NCBI GenBank assembly: GCA_002786025.1
Contig: NHNW01000011.1
Span: forward strand, 558,001 to 622,000
Origin: Zasmidium citrigriseum
Lineage: Eukaryota; Ascomycota; Dothideomycetes; Mycosphaerellales; Mycosphaerellaceae
Direction: 5' to 3'
Length of the DNA stretch: 64,000 bases
Below, piece by piece: positions 1-11,184 of this stretch. The notes under the pieces are model-generated. The model had not been told where the DNA came from. It searched no databases and worked only from the letters and a program-made list of their open reading frames with translations. The translations under genes and the position numbers were made by a program. Position 1 is the first letter of the stretch, and the number at the start of each line of letters is the position of its first letter.

Positions 1-1934
1 AAGACTGGCGCGCGATAGAGACCGTTCTGGATGGTTGGTACAGTCTCGCCCTTGTCCACATGGCCGAAGTTGGCGAAGGGGCTCTTGTCTTGAGGAAGGA
101 GCACCTGGGCCTCGCCAATCTCACGCTTGGGGCGCTCGTTGTCATCTGTGTCCTTCTTGCGATAGTAGTTGATGAGACGATTGCCCATGCCGAAGTTTGA
201 CAGCATCATTGGAGCCTCTTCAGAGTACTCCAGCAGCAACATGGAGGCGTTGTCGCCCAGAGAGAGGTCTTCGGCCTTCGCAAACACTTCCTTCGCCTCT
301 TTGCCCTTGACATTCTTGCGCTTGATGTGCTTCGGCTTCTGAAAGCGATACTCGCGACCAAACTGGTTCTTGAGATCCAGCTGTGGCCGATGGAAAGCAC
401 GCTTCGCCTTGCTGTCGAGACCGACCTTGTAGAAGGGATACTGCAGCTTGGTGGCGGGAAAGCTGTGTTCGATCGCCATGCTGCCGAGGGTGCTACGGAC
501 CTTGTGCTGGTGGTTCTCCTTGAGTAGATCGTAGGCCTGATCATTGCTGATGTTGTAACGCTTGGCGATGTCGCGACTGAGGGCTGCATCTCGCTTGTCT
601 CCCGGGACACGCTTGAGCTTTCTCTTTGTTCGCGGCGCATGCTCGTCGATCAGGAGATTCGGGTCATTGAGATCCAAGGCTACCGATTTGGCCAGCTTGG
701 CCACGGCATGCTCGGGATTCTCGAACGAGAGGTGCTGGCCTTCGAAGGACAGTGGCAAGTTGGTGCCGAACGCACTGGTCTTGCGCTTCTTGGAAGCCCG
801 CATCTGATCTTGGAGGTCGTAGTCACCTTCAGCGAGGCCGGCCTGTGTACAGTCCAACGTTCCGAAATCCGAGTCCACGCTTGCAACGTCCCAGTCTTGG
901 CAGATGAAGTTCAGGTCTTGCATGGTGAGACCACCAACCAGTTCGTCCTCGTCTGAAGCGCTATCGTCGAGATCGTCGTCGCTGTCGTCGTCGGCAGCGA
1001 CCATGGTTCCAATAGTGACGATGCTGTTGTTGAAGGTACTCTCCTGCCCGGCCTTGTGCTGCACCGCCGCTGACTTAAAGCTGCGTTCTTGATCTTGGAG
1101 CAGATCAAGAGAGAGTTTCGTCGGCTGGACAGCTTTCGGTGGCTTGGCTGGAACTTTGCCCTTGTACTCGATGTTGCGTGGTGGAAAGAGCTGGATGAAT
1201 CGGGGGGCCTCGGTAGGTTCGTAGCTGGGGAATAGAGTATTGAAGAGCTCCATGTCGGTGACGATGGCCTCGCTATCCACAGCATCCCCTGCCTGCTTCT
1301 TCTTCGCATCTCTAAACATGCGATGCTGCATTGCCTCTTCCTTGCTCATGGTTGCCATGTCTTCTCCTTCGTCGTCGCTCTCCTCGGATGGTGACATGGG
1401 TGGACTCTCGCGCTCTGCGTAGGGAGGCGAGCTCATGGAAGACGGACTCATCTGCTGAAGCGCACGACCTGGCTGGGATTGCGTAGTCATGCCCGGCAGT
1501 GCGAGTCCCGACTTGGATGGCAGCGCCAACCCGCTTGGCCGGTGCTGCGGCGGGGCAGGGCGCCGCTCAGCCTCTGGCGATGAGAAGCCGTCGCCGAAGA
1601 GGTCGCTGTTATCCTCGAAGTCGCCAACAGCATCGCTGCTCGGGGGTTCTTTGGCATCATGGTAGCCGTTGGGGGGCTGCACAGGGTAACCGCCGAGGCC
1701 AGCCTCGAAGACGCCGTCCATATCGTCGCCATTGCCTCCCGAGCCCTCCTGTTCTTCGGGCAGGTCATCGTCACTGATGTCCTCGTAGTCGACGGCATCA
1801 TCGGCCTTGCCTGCCTGGTCGAATCTGAGATCCTGTTGGTCCTCGTCGGCATTCAGCCCGGAGCCCAAGAACCGCTTCATCTCCTCCTCCTCGTTGACCC
1901 CGCCCATCATCTCGTCCTCGGTCGCGTGCGGCAT
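1..1934 (-). CDS. TAF1: TFIID subunit 1 (TAF1), N-terminal part, cut by window edge
   Basis: Scaffold subunit of the RNA polymerase II factor TFIID. The frame is open from ATG at 1934 (MPHATEDEMMGG) to base 1, about 644 residues without a stop, so the C-terminal part lies outside the window. The N-terminus is strongly acidic (EDISDDDLPEE, about residues 45-55), as in the TBP-binding TAND region of TAF1 proteins. From about residue 560 the sequence matches the TAF1 core (DUF3591): LLLEYSEEAPMMLSNFGMGN, then NYYRKKDTDDNERPK, then VLLPQDKSPFANFG and GETVPTIQNGLYRAP. This block is highly characteristic of TAF1. No intron is needed in the visible part. Upstream lies a long gene-free stretch toward the divergent gene at 4123. 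Confidence 0.93.
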   Translation of the reverse strand, partial: MPHATEDEMMGGVNEEEEMKRFLGSGLNADEDQQDLRFDQAGKADDAVDYEDISDDDLPEEQEGSGGNGDDMDGVFEAGLGGYPVQPPNGYHDAKEPPSSDAVGDFEDNSDLFGDGFSSPEAERRPAPPQHRPSGLALPSKSGLALPGMTTQSQPGRALQQMSPSSMSSPPYAERESPPMSPSEESDDEGEDMATMSKEEAMQHRMFRDAKKKQAGDAVDSEAIVTDMELFNTLFPSYEPTEAPRFIQLFPPRNIEYKGKVPAKPPKAVQPTKLSLDLLQDQERSFKSAAVQHKAGQESTFNNSIVTIGTMVAADDDSDDDLDDSASDEDELVGGLTMQDLNFICQDWDVASVDSDFGTLDCTQAGLAEGDYDLQDQMRASKKRKTSAFGTNLPLSFEGQHLSFENPEHAVAKLAKSVALDLNDPNLLIDEHAPRTKRKLKRVPGDKRDAALSRDIAKRYNISNDQAYDLLKENHQHKVRSTLGSMAIEHSFPATKLQYPFYKVGLDSKAKRAFHRPQLDLKNQFGREYRFQKPKHIKRKNVKGKEAKEVFAKAEDLSLGDNASMLLLEYSEEAPMMLSNFGMGNRLINYYRKKDTDDNERPKREIGEAQVLLPQDKSPFANFGHVDKGETVPTIQNGLYRAPV

Positions 1935-4122
1935 GTTGGTGGGTTGCGCGCAGTGAGTTGTGTCGAGGTGCGCGGTGGAAGGTGGAAGGTGGGTGGGTGG
2001 TTGTAGAAATGCGCCCTTCGCGGCGACTTATGGAAGGAAAATGTGAGGGAACATGTGACTCGCGACGCCGGCGGCGGAGGGGAGGCGGCTTATTTATACG
2101 GCGTCCAGAGCGGTGGTTGATTCGCGCGGGGCAGGAGCGACACTCGTGAATACTAGAAGAAAGAAGGTGGACTAAGAGGTAGGTGACGCGATGCGAGAGC
2201 GGCGTCGGCCCGTCCCGCGTCACATGCCTGCACTCTGAAGTATGATTGCCTGAGGCTCTGAAGCTGCGTTCAACTTTGTTCCATCCGGGATCTTCCTTTG
2301 ATGCTAGCGACTTCATTATTATTACTCAATCTCGATCACAGTCTATGCTCTTATTAAGTGTCACATCAATAAAGATAATTACTGCCAGTCCGTCGCCTTG
2401 GATGCCTCGCGAGTCTGCGTCTCACGGAAGGATGACGAGATTCCATGGGCGTGAGCTCCGGCCCTTGCGATATTCGCTCCCCTGCAATCTATTCGACTCT
2501 AGATGGCCTCGAACATGTGGGAACGCACTGGTCTGCTCTGCAAATACTGAGCTGGGCCGACACCGCTCCGCACAATCCACATCTTCCGTCCAACTTGGAC
2601 ACTCGCAGCAATTCCCAGATACACATGTGCACAATCCCACTCAACGCTATACCGACAGCCGAAAAGTATCGCAGCCACAGCCCGATGCAGCGCATTCATT
2701 GGCCGAGATAGTCGCAGTGCTATGCTCTACCGCACCTAATCATCCAGGCAGTCCGAAAGGGCCAACTCTAACCTTGGAAAGCTGCCGCTACTGGCTGCGT
2801 GCGCCGCGAGCGTGCAGTGCTATTGACGCAGTCATATGATGGTGGGTTCGTCGTCGCATCGCATCGGCCTACTTACGTGGAATCGAGCGAGCGTGCGTGT
2901 GCTGCCCCATCGCCGCTGTCCTGGTCATTTCCGGCGCGAATCGTGCGGTTTGACATGCGCCACCGATGCCTTGACGTGCGGTGATGGGCGCGACGATAGC
3001 ACAAATACGAAACGGCGCCCACGAGCTCTTGTTCTGGAAGCTGCAGATTCTGCACCAGGCAAATGAAATAACGACATGCCCACGGCGGCCGTCATCTGCG
3101 CTTGCGCCTGCACGCGAAACGTCTGCTGGTGCTGGTGGGGCGAGCGAGCAGAGCACTGTGCTATGCGCATTGACACTCTGCACCCAGGGCGCCACTTCGG
3201 ACGGACAATGGTTAGCACGGGGTGCTACTCACGCATCCAGGAAAGCAGGCGGGAGGAGCGAGCTGTGCCCAAACCAATATAATGATGACCAATTTACGAC
3301 GATTCGTATAGCGGTAACACGAAGCCAATTGCGCATCCCAGCAAGCGCAGCCAATCTTGCTCGATAGTCCGGTACTGCGACCAAGTCTAGACTGAGCACG
3401 CATCATTCCCACTCATCACCCCATGCCATGCCCTGCCCTGCCCGCTGCCATATCATCAACCCACTGGCGGCCATCCGCCCGCGGGCCTCAGCGCAGGACG
3501 TGCCAACTGGCAGGAAAAGAAAGGTGGAATGCGAGCAGCGGGCACAGACACGCATCATCTGCAGACTGCTCGCCGCGGTCGAATCGCGCCTAGTGGCATC
3601 TATTCAAGAAATCCCAAATGCGCGCCGGCGAAACTCTGATTTCTGCTTTGGATTTAGTGGTCCGTCTCCTATACTACATTAAAGGCCCTGCATCTCCACT
3701 ATGTACCCTACTAATCTAGCTACTCGGAATCCATATACGACCTATTAGTACCACTCCTGCTGCAGCCCGGCCGTTCTTCTGCGCTTGTTGCTTGTTGCTT
3801 GCTTTCGTGCGCTGCGTGTAGGCTGCTCTCTGCGCTCTGTTGCACCGTCCCTGCCGCGCCCAATGTCCCAGCGCCTGCCTATACGTACTATCGGAGGTAT
3901 GTCATTCTCGACCGCTGCTGCTGCCACCCGGCCAACCCGTTTTTCTTCTCCAATTCTTCCCTCCCCGCCCACAGTTCTGCCGCTGGCGCAGCATCTGATC
4001 AAAAAGCACTGCGCTGACGTCGATCATCCAGGCCTGTGGATAAAAGTGCTGCGCTGAGCGAGACATTTTTACAATTTCCCGCTGGTGATGGTGTAGTGTA
4101 GTGCAGCAGGTGTTTCTTGCAG
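1935..4122. other. 2.2 kb gene-free divergent intergenic region
   Basis: Separates TAF1 (minus) from the gene starting at 4123 (plus). Only short overlapping reading frames occur, with no recognisable protein, no splice-linked exon chain and no tRNA. It must hold both promoters. Around 2320-2400 it is noticeably AT-richer than its surroundings. It is unusually long for this window. Confidence 0.6.
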
Positions 4123-6562
4123 ATGCATGCCGCTGCGCCGGCCGGTATGGAAATGGAGAAGACTGAGAGTGCAGATCGGTCGCGCGCAGCCTCGACAGCC
4201 CACGATGTGGCCATCCGCGAATCTGCTCCGCCCGTCCACCGATCCGTAGATCACTCACGACATCCATCTATACCCACGAACGGCCCCGACCGACTGCCCA
4301 ACGATGTCTGGACCAGCGCCATATCACGCCTGCAGGCGCAGGTGTCGTACAACACTGGAATGCTGGAATCCCATCGCCGCCAATTCACCGAGATCGAGGG
4401 TGCCATTACGAGATTGCACCAAGAAGTGGGCGGAATTGCTGCTACGTTGAACGAAGTGCGCGCAGAGATGCGGGCAAGACCACCCATTGCTGAGCAGCAG
4501 CATGCTCGCCATGACCCCGGCGACTTGGATGTCCTGGCTGGGCAGATGCAGCGATTGACGACACGCGTGAACGAGATTGACGGGTTGAGCATGCAGATGG
4601 ATCTGATCAAGAATCGCATGAAGCGGTTGGAGGAAGGCGGTTCTGTACCTCCACCAAACCATCGGCCGGTCACAGCAACCTCACAGCAACCTAGGGATCC
4701 TACATTCTACCATGAATCCGGCCCTCCTCCTCCTATGCCTCCAGGCCCTCATAACCCACATGCCGTCCAGCATCCTCCATTACCACCGATGCGAACGGCT
4801 TCGATGGCTGCCACCGAAGCAGGGAGGCCACCAAGTTTCCCTGCACCAGCGCCCCTGGAGTCCCAAGGCTCGCATTCGTACCGGCCGTCGACAGAATCAA
4901 GACCTTTTTCTAGGGAAGATCATCCTCCAGCAGGAGTTCCTCCGCCTGGATCACAGTATCGTCCTGGCGAGGCACTCCCTCCTCCATCTGCGCTCACTGG
5001 CTGGCGACCAGCAGATTCGTTTCCTCCAGCAGTAGCATCGCCTGCAAATGCGCCACTAGGAGCGCGATCACATCCAATGGAAACAGAAGGCAGCGCTAAT
5101 AGCGGCTGGGCGACAGTCAATTCCAATCCACCGATCAAGCGGCCTCCGGAGGAGGCACGTTCGCCGTATGAGTCTCCGCTGGCTGATGGCTCCAAACGTC
5201 CGAAGCTCGCTCCTCTCATGCCGAATATGCCCAGAAACTCCTATGGCGACGAGAGCTATGTTCCTTCGCAATCTACTTACCACTCCACAGCCACATCGAA
5301 CCCTGTAGATGGTCCACTTCATCCACGCAGTCGAGCGCCTTCGGATGGTTCGCAGTCTTTGCATTCTCAACCGGGCCCTCCACCAGCTCCATCAGGACAG
5401 CACAATTTCAGATTCATCACGTCTACCGCGCAGGCCGACTCCCAGGAATCGTGGCGCCCAGAGTCAGAACGACCACCCCAACCTCCTCCTGGTCGTGGTG
5501 GCAGGGGACGAGGGAGAGGCCGCGGTCGAGGGAGAGGACGTGGTGGTGGTGGAGGAGCAGCGCACGTAGTAGCCGTCGCCCATCCAGAAACGCAAGAGCT
5601 GGGCACGCCAGAGTGGGAGAAGTCGGAATGGACAGGCAGTCAGATCTCGCCGAACGGATATTACAACCCGATGCAGCCTTTTTCGCCCAAGATCGCTTCA
5701 CGAGGCGGTCTCATCCGACGGGCGGATGCGCATGCGCCAGTGCCTGACAGACAGCATGAGTTCCCTTCTACTCCCGTCCAACATCCGGGACCGCAGGATC
5801 CTTACGCTGTAGGAGGAGACGGCGGGCAGACTAGCAGTGGCAAGAAGACTCGGACGAAACCTATCAGGAACGCTGAAGGGATCTTGATCCGTAAAGATGG
5901 AAGACCCGACATGCGTAGTGTGAGCTCTGCCAACAATCTTCGGAAGGTACATGCAAAGAAGGAGGCGGAGCGTGCAGAAATGGAGGGTCAGTATCATCCT
6001 ACATCAACTCGGCTTTTGCATTTACTTACTTGTTTCAGACGACGGCGATGGAACGCGTTCTGGCACGCCGAATAGTCTGGCAGCCGGCGACAGCGAGGCC
6101 ACCGACGAGCACCATCAACAACAAGATACGCAAGACCGCCACCGTGAGCTGATGAATAGGATCTTCCCTCACGGAGTGGAGGGACCTCGCGTAGCGGAGC
6201 AGTTCTTCCCACGGCACGAGGACCCAGCGTCGATGAAGACGGAAAGCAGCGAAAGGGATGATAGCAGAGAGGCGAGCAGCAGTGGAGTACCGAGCCATGC
6301 TCACCCAACGACGGCAACGACGACGGACGTGGTAATGCAAGAGACGAGCGAGGCGCAAGCCGAAGAGGAACGACGTGCACGCGAACGGGAGCAGCAGTCG
6401 CACGTTCCCATGGATGTTGCAGAAGAGCAGGACGTGAAACGCGCACCAACCGAGACCGAACGCCAGGAGCAGACGGTCAGCGCGAGTGTAGATGAGAAGG
6501 CCGGAAGTAATACTACAGGTGGAAGCGGTGCTGAGCAGCCAGCGGCCGCGGCAGCAGCATGA
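4123..6562 (+). CDS. Uncharacterised fungal protein with coiled coil, Pro-rich linker and RG repeat
   Basis: Two exons, 4123..5986 and 6039..6562, joined across a 52-bp intron (GTCAGT...TTTCAG) and giving 795 residues. The frame is open slightly upstream, but 4123 is its first ATG. Order: a short disordered N-terminus; a predicted coiled coil at about residues 60-185 with regular hydrophobic spacing; a long Pro/Ser-rich linker; an Arg-Gly run near residues 460-480 (RGGRGRGRGRGRGRG), typical of RNA-binding or nucleolar proteins; a compact basic segment near residues 580-625 containing TRTKPIRNAEGILIRKDGRP and NLRKVHAKKEAERAEME; then an acidic, charged tail. The basic segment looks conserved and may be the functional core. 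I cannot assign a family. A nuclear or nucleolar location is inference. Confidence 0.75.
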
Positions 6563-6841
6563 GAAGAAGTAATGTGTTTTGACCGATAAATTTGCTTATT
6601 GCTCCGATGCTGAAGAGTTCTCTTGGAAGCGTGCATGTGGAATGTGCTCTTTGCGTGGCTGTTTCGGTTCTTCGAGATATCTGTGTGGATAGTGTACATA
6701 CTTATCATGATACCCCCAGGGCTCCTCCACTCCTGGCGGAAGATGTAGAGAGCTATGCGCAGCAATGCCAGACGACAGACACTCGCCCGTGGTGGCAGAC
6801 TCGCATTTGTTCCATCTTTTTGATTGTGTGAGGAACTTCCG

Positions 6842-8956
6842 TCACTTTACAGTGATGAAGCCAATACCTCTCCGAGCCATCTCGCACGCCTTTCTCAGCT
6901 TCTGCTCTTCCACATCGGTCCATCGGACGCTCAGTTCGTCCCACTTCTTGACGCGGTACTCGGCCTTGAACTTCTGCTGCTGGGCTTGCATCTCGGTGAG
7001 CTCTCTCGGATCCGCAGAACCGCTATACACCACCAACGCACTGCAGGGCGGCAATGCCTCGTACACCTCGCAGATATACTGGACCGTCCGCTTGACCATC
7101 TCTTCCAATGACTTCTCCTCGACACCATCAGCAGTCGACGAACGTAGAGCCTCCGAATCGACCAACTTGGACTTGTTCCACCACCCACGATGGGCCTCGA
7201 GCTCCCTGAATCGCGCCCAGACAAAGTCGCAGCCACCTTGTGGGACGGTCTTGCCATCCTCATCTCCCGCGATAGCACGCTTGATCCCCGCCACGACCTC
7301 TGCGTCATTTTCGCATCCAAAAGTCACTTGAGCTTGGGCGCCATATCCGCGAGTGGGATCACCCCAGTCGATGACGGCACCAACCCTGGGTTCATCTTCT
7401 CCGCTGGGGTTGACCTTGTCTCGCTTTGGCCTAATTGAGCGCGACAACCGCTTGAAGATGCTCTCGGCGCTGGCATCTGGCGTGCCCCATGACTTGCCCT
7501 TTTCGCACTTCTGCTTTACCAGGTCTAAGCAAGCGCGGGCGTCTTCGATGCTGTCGTGGCCAGTCGAGCCGTGTCCTTTTTGAATTTCGCGGGACAAGTA
7601 TTTCTGGGAGAGCCACTTGAGGGATGACTTCAATGGCGGTCCTCGTGGATGTGGGAAGAGCAGAGCTGTGTCGATGATGAATGGGTGTGTGAGCTTCAAA
7701 GCGTTGAGGTCGCTGTTCAAAGAATGGCCAACAAGAATCGTCTGTGGAGTAATGATCGAAAGCAGCTTCTTTTGTATGTCCTGCAGGGAGGTGGTGACAC
7801 CTTCAAGCGATTTGGCGGTGATGCCGGAATAGGGCGTCAGGTAGTCCGTGATTGGATCCTCTGGTTTGACGTACTCGTCGAGGACGACATTGCCATCCCA
7901 ATCGATGATGGAAACGCGAGTGAGACTGAAGATCTGTGGCGTCTGGCCCACAGGAGAAGTAATGCACATCTCGCAATCCATGGAGAGAATCTTTCTGCCG
8001 ACAGTCACAGATCCTTTTTCGATGTCCTTCTCTGGGACGGATCCAGCCTCCAAAGTTGGAATGCCATCAGTGTCTACCCATCCATCTTCCTGCAAAGTCT
8101 TCGATGATTTTCGTCGGGACGCTTCCGCATCCTCTGAGGCCTTTCCTGCGAAGTGGGCTGGGTGCATCGTATAGCCTTCCTCCACCAGGTCTTCCGTGGT
8201 GGCTAGCATCTCGGTGACTGGAGTACGGTTGTTCTTCCAATTCTTGTTCTCGGGCGGCGGTATGGGACCTTTTGCTTTCTTCTCCTCCTTCGTCTTCACG
8301 ATTGGTGCAGTCAACATGCCCGCAAGTGGCGAGTGCATCTTCGCATATTTGTCGTCACCTGGAGTCTTGATGGGCCATAGATGCTCGAACATATCGGTGA
8401 GAGGTCGCAGTGACTCGGGTAATTCGCCATGTACCAGCCTCGTCGGATAGTACTCGTCTGGAGATCTCGACTTGCCGTTGGTGACCTTGGTCCATCCCTC
8501 GTCTTCGTCCTTCTTCTCGGGCGATTGCCGCGCTTCCGCCTTAGCAGACTCCTCCTTCTGAAGAGAGATTTTGCCATTGAACATGCCAGACTCGAGACCA
8601 GGAACCATCAACGCTACTACCTTTCTGACATTGGCATGATGTTTGACAGAACACCACTGTGGGCCGGTGCCATCAGCAAGTAGGTAGAGAATCAGATTTT
8701 GCAGGTCTCCCAGTTTTACGAAGCTTTGAAGGCGCGCATTCGATGAGTGCGAGATGGCAGGATAATTGCCTGACTCTTTCTTTGGCAGCTTCTTGCGCTT
8801 CTTGTTGGATCTCTCGACGGTCTGCCACTCGCTGCCAGACTCGGCAGGTGAGTCTTGGGTAGCATTGTCAGAGTCTCGCAAAGCGGAGAGCGTTTCGGCA
8901 ACACCCATGAGGTTGTCACCCTCGTAATTGTCGCGAGATCGCTTCCGGCCACCCAT
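6842..8956 (-). CDS. REX1: Rex1-type 3'-5' RNA exonuclease (DEDDh)
   Basis: Single exon, 704 residues. The frame extends 25 codons upstream only through a TTG; ATG at 8956 (MGGRKRSRDN) is the natural start. The N-terminal half is basic and disordered with a nuclear-localisation-like KKRKKLPKK. The exonuclease domain spans about residues 320-485: Exo I MDCEMC (D327, E329), Exo II GHSLNSDLNAL (D416), Exo III GHDSIEDARACLDL (H467, D472), so all DEDDh acids and the general-base His are present. The segment just before Exo I and the long N-terminal extension fit Rex1/Rnh70 better than the shorter Rex3 or Rex4. Rex1 trims 5S rRNA, 5.8S precursors and tRNA 3' ends in yeast; that role is carried over by homology. 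Confidence 0.9.
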   Translation of the reverse strand: MGGRKRSRDNYEGDNLMGVAETLSALRDSDNATQDSPAESGSEWQTVERSNKKRKKLPKKESGNYPAISHSSNARLQSFVKLGDLQNLILYLLADGTGPQWCSVKHHANVRKVVALMVPGLESGMFNGKISLQKEESAKAEARQSPEKKDEDEGWTKVTNGKSRSPDEYYPTRLVHGELPESLRPLTDMFEHLWPIKTPGDDKYAKMHSPLAGMLTAPIVKTKEEKKAKGPIPPPENKNWKNNRTPVTEMLATTEDLVEEGYTMHPAHFAGKASEDAEASRRKSSKTLQEDGWVDTDGIPTLEAGSVPEKDIEKGSVTVGRKILSMDCEMCITSPVGQTPQIFSLTRVSIIDWDGNVVLDEYVKPEDPITDYLTPYSGITAKSLEGVTTSLQDIQKKLLSIITPQTILVGHSLNSDLNALKLTHPFIIDTALLFPHPRGPPLKSSLKWLSQKYLSREIQKGHGSTGHDSIEDARACLDLVKQKCEKGKSWGTPDASAESIFKRLSRSIRPKRDKVNPSGEDEPRVGAVIDWGDPTRGYGAQAQVTFGCENDAEVVAGIKRAIAGDEDGKTVPQGGCDFVWARFRELEAHRGWWNKSKLVDSEALRSSTADGVEEKSLEEMVKRTVQYICEVYEALPPCSALVVYSGSADPRELTEMQAQQQKFKAEYRVKKWDELSVRWTDVEEQKLRKACEMARRGIGFITVK

Positions 8957-9316
8957 GTTGGCGCTGTGGTCGCTTGTAGTTTTTTGTCGAGAGTTTTGTG
9001 TCGCGCGAAGTTGCGTCTGCAGGAAGGACAAGAACCTTGGAAGGGTTCGGCTATCGGCAGGTGCGGACCGCCGCTTAGCGCAAACTCAATGTGCCTTCCA
9101 TATCTAGATCTCAGAACATCACATCCATTGACGACATTCCTATTTCACATTTGAAGAGCTACAAAGCTCTTTTTGCGAGACTGCATGGTGTGGAGACTGC
9201 AGCGCGTCAATATCTATCGTTATCCTTGAACGCCAAGCCGCTCGTGTAACCATCGGGCCGCTTAAAACGCCATCAGTCGCCGCAACAGCACGAGGGTTCT
9301 TCCATCGACCTCCATC
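8957..9316. promoter_or_regulatory. Divergent promoter region, REX1 and the gene at 9317
   Basis: 360 bp between two divergent start codons. No strong TATA element or repeat is visible. Confidence 0.5.
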
Positions 9317-10834
9317 ATGCGGATCTTGCCTCAGGACTACAGAGGGCACCACGCGGCATTTCCCAAGTATCCCGATAACCCTCTCACTGGCTTCTGCAAC
9401 TTGATACCAACATCCGCACTCGTTGCGCTCCCTTTCGCTGGCGTTAGCGCGCTTCTGAGACGACCACAACCATGGGCACTGGCAACGAAAGCTGCAGCCT
9501 ACTTCGCAGTTACCTCAACTGTCTGTACGGTTCTCGTACACGAGTCTCAGGACAGAGTTGCAAGAGTATTTCTCCGGACAGAAGGAATCGAGCTTCCTAG
9601 GCGCCGGCTACTGGATCTCAATGGGCGTTTTGAATTGGACGACGCGGTCATATCTGGAGGCTTGATAGGAGTCCTTGTTGCCACACTGCGCAAAGGCCCA
9701 GCATCTGTCCGTGGGTGGAAGCGCTATTGTGGATCATTCGCTTTTGGGGGAGGATGCGGCTTGATCAATCTTTTAGCGTTCCATTCATACAAGTGGACGC
9801 GAGACCCCAAAGAACGCAGCGCGGCTCTGGCCTGTAAGCAGCGCTCGCAAGAGATCAAGGCAGAGGAGGTTAAATGGCAGCCGCTCGTCATTCGGACATT
9901 TCGCGACCAGCTCAACGAAGCCACCCAGCGAGCCGTCCAGCCAGCCAACCAACCAAACACCATGCCACCGACTCCAGAAAACGACAATCTCAATGCTCGA
10001 AGAACATCGCCGACAGCCGGTTCGACTGGAGAATCTTCCGGGCCACAAGGCGGCGGCTCCGGACCTATTGGAATCTCCCTCGTAGCACAAGACGAGCCTG
10101 ACGGTAGAGATGATCCCCATTTCACGCGGCGACAAGGAGGAAGCCCAAAGCCAGTGCACGTTCCGGTAACAAACTATGATTGGACATCCAAACAGGAGAT
10201 TGAAGATCTCGAGAAGCACTTGCATCAACTTCGAGAAAGACGAGAGCGGTTGGCTCGTGAGTCTGAGTTCATGTGGGCTTGGCTGGCAGAGAAAGAGGCC
10301 GAATTCTACAACACCGACGTCAAGAACGACCCTAATGCGAAGCGTGACCTGCACCATTATCTGCTAGCACTTGCTGAATCGCAGCGAGCCACATGGGAGG
10401 AAGTCTCCATGACAGACTGGATGATAGCAGATACCAAGAAGAGAATGGAGCAGCGGCGGTCGGCTTCATCGGACCAGGAAAGCAAGGTGACCTGGCGTCC
10501 AGGCTGCTCTGAGGCGGCGGCCAAGACACCACCCACATTTGCTCTAGAACGACTCCGCATCCTTCGAGCGGAAATCGGTAAACTGAAAGAACAGATAGAG
10601 CAAGCAAAATCTCAGGCGATCATGGCAATGGCAGACCCGATGTGGGAATTGAAGGCCAACGCCCAAGTTTACGATCCCGAAAAGAAGAAAATGGTGAGCG
10701 AGAAAGAGGCGTTCCTCGAAGCACGGAAAGACCTGGATGAGCACCTTGAAGAGGTTACCGCTACGTATAACGCAATGAAACAAATGCTGGTGGAGGGAGA
10801 GGCGATGGCCAAGGAGTGCGAGAAGGAATGTTGA
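9317..10834 (+). CDS. Uncharacterised membrane protein with C-terminal coiled coil
   Basis: Single exon, 505 residues, ATG at 9317. The N-terminal 160 residues hold about four hydrophobic segments (near 31-48, 54-74, 107-125 and 139-157), the last containing the Gly-rich SFAFGGGCGLINLLAFHSYK. The middle (about 195-280) is disordered and Pro/Ser/Gly-rich. The C-terminal half is highly charged, with coiled-coil heptads near 285-330 (EIEDLEKHLHQLRERRERLA) and 410-500. The Gly-rich helices loosely recall Tim17/22-type mitochondrial proteins, but I see no clear family signature, so I leave it unnamed. A membrane anchor with a long soluble tail on one side is the plain reading. Confidence 0.8.
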   Translation: MRILPQDYRGHHAAFPKYPDNPLTGFCNLIPTSALVALPFAGVSALLRRPQPWALATKAAAYFAVTSTVCTVLVHESQDRVARVFLRTEGIELPRRRLLDLNGRFELDDAVISGGLIGVLVATLRKGPASVRGWKRYCGSFAFGGGCGLINLLAFHSYKWTRDPKERSAALACKQRSQEIKAEEVKWQPLVIRTFRDQLNEATQRAVQPANQPNTMPPTPENDNLNARRTSPTAGSTGESSGPQGGGSGPIGISLVAQDEPDGRDDPHFTRRQGGSPKPVHVPVTNYDWTSKQEIEDLEKHLHQLRERRERLARESEFMWAWLAEKEAEFYNTDVKNDPNAKRDLHHYLLALAESQRATWEEVSMTDWMIADTKKRMEQRRSASSDQESKVTWRPGCSEAAAKTPPTFALERLRILRAEIGKLKEQIEQAKSQAIMAMADPMWELKANAQVYDPEKKKMVSEKEAFLEARKDLDEHLEEVTATYNAMKQMLVEGEAMAKECEKEC

Positions 10835-11184
10835 GAGGAAGCAGAGGGGTTTCTACTTTTGAAAAGAGCATGTGATGGTGTGGAACCCAACAAGAGAGCT
10901 CCTTAACAGCGGGCCAGAGCGATTGAAACAGGACATCAAAGACTAGACTGAGCCCAAGCATCAGCCCTCGAGGGCTGCTCTACTACCACTGCAGCTCACG
11001 AGTCCAAAGCTCACATGCAGCTCAAAGGATCACACTAAATCCATCGAGCTGCTTACACACATGCCTAGTTCCTTCACGCAGCGTCATCGGGTCCGCTACT
11101 CCATCAAGACAACTCCACTCATATTCGTATAACCTCATCTGTACAACCAACAAGCAATCTCCAATTTTTCTTCCAGATAGCAAA
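10835..11184. other. Intergenic region between two plus-strand genes
   Basis: 350 bp holding the 3' end of the gene before it and the promoter of the SnoaL-like gene. Nothing else recognised. Confidence 0.5.

Noticed and set aside
2246..2839. 197-codon frame in the TAF1 upstream region
   Set aside because: Several phases are open at once and none is protein-like.
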